8,485 bases of DNA from JANRKG01 sp033763635. Its GTDB lineage: Bacteria > Cyanobacteriota > Cyanobacteriia > GCF-001939115. The notes beneath the pieces were generated by a model. It had not been told where the DNA came from, searched no databases, and worked only from the letters and a program-made list of their open reading frames with translations. Of the stretch, positions 5,990-8,485 are shown piece by piece. Each line of letters starts with the position of its first letter. Positions within the stretch are counted from its first letter, which is position 1. Both the position numbers and the translations under genes were made by a program. Location of the stretch: positions 1 to 8,485 of the forward strand of contig JANRKG010000220.1 in assembly GCA_033763635.1 (NCBI GenBank), given 5' to 3'.

Positions 5990-7090
5990 ATGGATAGAGC
6001 AGACAAGGCAGATAGGCCCCACAAGCCAGATAGAGCAGATAGAGTTGACAGCAGAACAGACACGAGCGTAGATAAAAGTCCTAATAAAAACCTTGAGCAA
6101 AGTCTTGAGCAAAATTTCGAACAGAATTTTGAACAGAATTTTGAACAAGGTTTCGACCGATACCTTCCACTCCCATCCAATCATTCATTCTCTCATTCAC
6201 CCATGTCTCGGTCAGACTCTTCACCCAAAGTTTCATCAGCCAGTGCCCGATCGCCCATTCACACCCCTGCTTCTCCTCAATCATTTCGCCTCCCGAAAAC
6301 TCCATCAACCAACTCTTCCATCCCCCCAGTTGCTCAAACCCCAGTTGCTCAAACCCCAGTTGCTCGAACCCCAGTTGTCAGCCCAGGACGATCGCGACAG
6401 TCCCTCCCAGCAGATGATTCTGAGACCTTCCCCCATCAAACTTTTTCCCGTATTCCCCATAAGGGACAAAGACGGCGGAGACAGACAATCTGGCCCGCAG
6501 GAATGACAACCCTTGCCATGATGATAGTTGTCGCCATGAGTGCAGCAGCCCTGGCATATTCCCTCAAGTCCCTGGTACGGCCCCCAACCCTGAAAGAAAC
6601 CCTGCCAACAGAATCAACTTCCCCCCTCCCTCCACTACCACCAGATGCAGAAATTGCTAGAAAGCCAAGCATGTCTGGCCCCTCAGCAACTCCTCAAGGA
6701 AGCGCCCCAAGGCAAAACGAGTTGTTGACCCAGGAAGTCGCTCTACTCGCTGTCGAAAATTGGTTGAAAGCCAAGCAGGAGATTTTTGGCCCTTCCTATG
6801 ACTCATCCTCTCTAGAGAAAGTGGCAACGGGCAAGTTTCAGGTCAAGGCACTGCAATCCCTGGAGTGGCTGAAACAGAATCAGGCTTCCTACAACTACCG
6901 CTCAGGCAAAATCGTCAGCTACACCCCTCCTCAAGAAAATCAGATGACTCTGACAATCGAAGAAGAGGTGGAGCTACTGACTCAAACGGGCCTTGATCCA
7001 ACGCGATCGGGTAAAAAAGTTACAACTGTCACTTACACCTTTGAACAGGTGGATGGGGTTTGGAAAATTGCAGGTTCAGCGGCTGAATAA
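5990..7090 (+). CDS. single-pass membrane protein with C-terminal ARC6-like IMS domain
   Basis: A 366-residue protein. Residues 1-165 are low-complexity and probably disordered: a D/R/K-rich start, an LEQN/FEQN repeat (35-54), a Ser/Pro-rich stretch and a VAQTP repeat near 114-128. A basic RRRR precedes a single membrane helix at about 171-193, followed by a Pro-rich linker. Residues 249-363 (TQEVALLAVENWLKAKQEIFGPSYD to the FEQVDGVWKIAGS tail) resemble the IMS domain (formerly DUF4101) found at the C-terminus of the division protein Ftn2/ZipN/ARC6. By the positive-inside rule the N-terminus is cytoplasmic and the IMS domain lies outside, the same topology as ARC6. The J-domain and other N-terminal parts of ZipN are absent, so it is not Ftn2. 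Function is unknown; a division or envelope scaffold role is inference only. The start is supported by GGGAGG and a promoter. Confidence 0.8.
   Translation: MDRADKADRPHKPDRADRVDSRTDTSVDKSPNKNLEQSLEQNFEQNFEQNFEQGFDRYLPLPSNHSFSHSPMSRSDSSPKVSSASARSPIHTPASPQSFRLPKTPSTNSSIPPVAQTPVAQTPVARTPVVSPGRSRQSLPADDSETFPHQTFSRIPHKGQRRRRQTIWPAGMTTLAMMIVVAMSAAALAYSLKSLVRPPTLKETLPTESTSPLPPLPPDAEIARKPSMSGPSATPQGSAPRQNELLTQEVALLAVENWLKAKQEIFGPSYDSSSLEKVATGKFQVKALQSLEWLKQNQASYNYRSGKIVSYTPPQENQMTLTIEEEVELLTQTGLDPTRSGKKVTTVTYTFEQVDGVWKIAGSAAE
6092..6151 (+). repeat. 12-bp in-frame tandem repeat (five LEQN/FEQN units)
   Basis: Five consecutive 12-bp units encode LEQS, LEQN, FEQN, FEQN and FEQG. The two central units differ by one base (ttcgaacagaat and tttgaacagaat). 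The unit is a multiple of three, so copy-number change would lengthen or shorten the protein without a frameshift. Confidence 0.85.
6329..6373 (+). repeat. 15-bp in-frame tandem repeat (VAQTP units)
   Basis: Three adjacent copies of GTTGCTCAAACCCCA (6329-6343, 6344-6358, 6359-6373), the third with one A-to-G change, encode VAQTP, VAQTP and VARTP. A partial fourth begins at 6374. Confidence 0.9.
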
Positions 7091-7131
7091 CTCATGGATT
7101 TGCAAATTGATACAGTATCAGTCACGGGCTA

Positions 7132-7177
7132 AGCGAAGCCAAAGTCCTCGATCTTTTGCGGATTGAGCGAAGCCAAA
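7132..7177. repeat. duplicated AGCGAAGCCAAA in the 3' region after the IMS gene
   Basis: AGCGAAGCCAAA occurs at 7132-7143 and 7166-7177. The first copy sits in GGCT-aagcga-AGCC (7127-7140), a small hairpin. A shorter relative, GAGCCAAACCC, lies near 7295. The 239 bp between the IMS gene and gloA hold no supported gene and no clear terminator; this short repeat is the only structure I see. Confidence 0.5.
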
Positions 7178-7329
7178 ACCCGACCCACAGGGATGTTATT
7201 TTTCTGTATGTCCCTTAGGCGGCTCTTTGAAAAGAATTTACTTACCGATGGATTGCCCTTCGACTGCAATTAGGACGCGAAGGCGGTTCAGTAGAGCCAA
7301 ACCCAGCGAGGAACTTGTTTTCAGAAATC

Positions 7330-7767
7330 TCAGCTATTGGTCGATTGCACCAATGCCTCTTCCTTCTCCTGATGGCTTCCCTGGGTTCCCAGTTGAATCA
7401 ATTCAACCTTGTACCCACTGGGATCTTCAATGAATGCAATCACGGTTGAGCCATGTTTCATCGGACCTGGCTCCCGAACAACTTTACCTCCCTGCGATCG
7501 AATCGCTTCACAGGTCTGGTAAATATCATCGACCCCGATTGCAATGTGCCCATAAGCCGTTCCCACGTCATAATGCTCCACACCCCAGTTGTAGGTGAGT
7601 TCCAGGACCGTGTGATCGGATTCATCACCATATCCCACAAACGCTAGCGTGAATTGCCCACCGGGATAATCCTTTTTGCGTAGTAATTTCATTCCCAGGA
7701 CATCACAGTAAAACTTGAGGGATTCTTCCAGGTTACCGACTCGCAACATCGTATGCAGTAATCGCAT
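7330..7767 (-). CDS. gloA: lactoylglutathione lyase (glyoxalase I)
   Basis: A 145-residue cytosolic enzyme that isomerises the hemithioacetal of methylglyoxal and glutathione to S-lactoylglutathione, detoxifying a by-product of sugar metabolism. From the ATG at 7767 the metal ligands fall at H5, E56, H74 and E122, the same numbering as the Escherichia coli Ni-dependent enzyme. Both VOC-type repeats (betaalphabetabetabeta) are complete and the longer insertions of Zn-type eukaryotic enzymes are lacking, which suggests Ni/Co dependence. Two other in-frame ATGs lie upstream (7770 and 7788). A GGAG on the minus strand ends six nt before the 7767 ATG, and the exact match to the family start (MRLLHTMLRV) favours it. 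The last 20 residues after IQLG form a polar tail longer than in E. coli. It is divergent from the ZIP gene. Confidence 0.93.
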   Translation of the reverse strand: MRLLHTMLRVGNLEESLKFYCDVLGMKLLRKKDYPGGQFTLAFVGYGDESDHTVLELTYNWGVEHYDVGTAYGHIAIGVDDIYQTCEAIRSQGGKVVREPGPMKHGSTVIAFIEDPSGYKVELIQLGTQGSHQEKEEALVQSTNS

Positions 7768-7879
7768 CATGCACTCCAAATGCGTCATTTTCCATCTTAA
7801 TTCTCGGATTCCCGATTGCCGATACTTTCAGCAAAATAGGGTTTGATAGGCTAGGAGCAGTAATTGTAGCCAGAATTCT

Positions 7880-8485
7880 ATGCCCTCTTTCTTGATTGGT
7901 TTGAGTGGAAGTTTAATTGCCGGACTTGCCACTTTTGTAGGGGCAATGCCTGTATTGATATTTCGCCAACTGAATGAACGGTGGATTGCAGGAATGTTGG
8001 GGTTTGGCGGTGGCGTAATGATGGCAGCAACGGCCTTCTCTCTGATTATTCCAGGAACGGAAGCAGCTCTGCGTTTGGGGTACGACAAAGGCAAGACAGC
8101 GATCATTATGGCGTTGGGGATTGCGATTGGAGGATGGGTGCTCTCCCTGGTCCACCGTTTTTTTCCCCACGAACACTTTATTAAAGGAAAGGAAGGGCGG
8201 ACTCAAGGCAGCCTCGCCCGGATTTGGTTATTGATTGCTGCGATCACTCTCCATAACTTTCCCGAAGGGTTAGCCGTTGGGGTGAGTTTTGGCGAGGGCA
8301 GTGGTGGAAATGGTTGGGCAACAGCGCTCGGAATTGGCCTTCAAAATCTTCCAGAAGGATTGGTGGTTGCAATTTCGCTGATCTCCGAGAATTATTCAGT
8401 GGCCTATGCTTTATGGGTGAGTTTGCTGACAGGACTCGTGGAACCGATCGGGGGAGCCGTTGGGTTAAGTGTTGTAACTTTAGCA
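7880..8485 (+). CDS. ZIP-family metal transporter, GufA-like (cut by window end)
   Basis: The frame is open from ATG 7880 to the window edge, 202 residues so far. It is a ZIP (Zn/Fe-regulated transporter-like) membrane protein that moves divalent metal into the cytoplasm. Hydrophobic segments lie at about 5-30, 35-58, 73-92, 115-138, 145-168 and 176-200. The metal-site helices are visible: HNFPEG at residues 125-130 and QNLPEG at 155-160. The loop between helices 3 and 4 has a short His cluster (H93, H98, H100). Q155 in place of His in the second motif is usual in the GufA branch. No start codon lies further upstream before the in-frame TAG at 7847. An AGGAG at 7853-7857 is 22 nt away, too far to be a normal ribosome site. 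The substrate (Zn, Fe or Mn) cannot be told from sequence. Confidence 0.9.
   Translation, partial: MPSFLIGLSGSLIAGLATFVGAMPVLIFRQLNERWIAGMLGFGGGVMMAATAFSLIIPGTEAALRLGYDKGKTAIIMALGIAIGGWVLSLVHRFFPHEHFIKGKEGRTQGSLARIWLLIAAITLHNFPEGLAVGVSFGEGSGGNGWATALGIGLQNLPEGLVVAISLISENYSVAYALWVSLLTGLVEPIGGAVGLSVVTLA

Noticed and set aside
5939..6308. Minus-strand ORFs with Leu/Phe/Lys or Asn/Gln repeats opposite the IMS gene
   Set aside because: Their repetitive appearance only mirrors the 12-bp DNA repeat; the plus frame has the promoter, ribosome site, membrane helix and recognised domain.
7828..8206. Minus-strand ORFs opposite the ZIP gene
   Set aside because: The plus frame carries HNFPEG, QNLPEG and a regular membrane-helix pattern; the antisense frames have no motif.

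Overview
The window is most likely cyanobacterial chromosome. Three exact HIP1 octamers (GCGATCGC) and many CGATCG cores are present. There is a tocopherol-biosynthesis gene pair, a run of CTGCCCT heptamers of the kind scattered through cyanobacterial intergenic DNA, and an IMS-domain protein of the type found in cyanobacteria and plastids. The genus cannot be fixed from the sequence alone.

Layout. (1) Bases 1-1241, plus strand: the end of a gamma-tocopherol methyltransferase gene, then 40 bp later a complete homogentisate phytyltransferase (HPT). HPT makes the first committed prenylated intermediate of vitamin E and the methyltransferase performs the last methylation, so the pair looks like an operon. 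(2) 1253-2332, minus: the heat-shock repressor HrcA, tail to tail with HPT with an 11-bp gap. (3) 2333-3068: a 736-bp AT-rich region without a convincing gene. It holds two sets of short tandem repeats, a good sigma70-type promoter and an inverted repeat lying over that promoter. (4) 3069-4832, plus: penicillin-binding protein 2, the transpeptidase of lateral-wall growth. (5) 4833-5073: a heptamer repeat and a hairpin that on the minus strand has a cUUCGg tetraloop, a likely map terminator. (6) 5074-5841, minus: type I methionine aminopeptidase. It is preceded by a 13-codon leader ORF that carries the only strong ribosome binding site and is in frame with map, separated from it by one TAG. (7) 5990-7090, plus: a single-pass membrane protein with a repeat-rich disordered N-terminus and a C-terminal ARC6-like IMS domain. 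(8) 7330-7767, minus: Ni-type glyoxalase I. (9) 7880 to the window end, plus: a GufA-like ZIP metal transporter, cut by the edge.

Most genes are housekeeping or pigment/antioxidant functions. I see no mobile element, CRISPR array, toxin-antitoxin pair or defence island, and no evident new multi-gene system. The points most worth a second look are the in-frame leader ORF before map, the structured region upstream of PBP2, and the IMS protein whose N-terminus is built from several in-frame tandem repeats.
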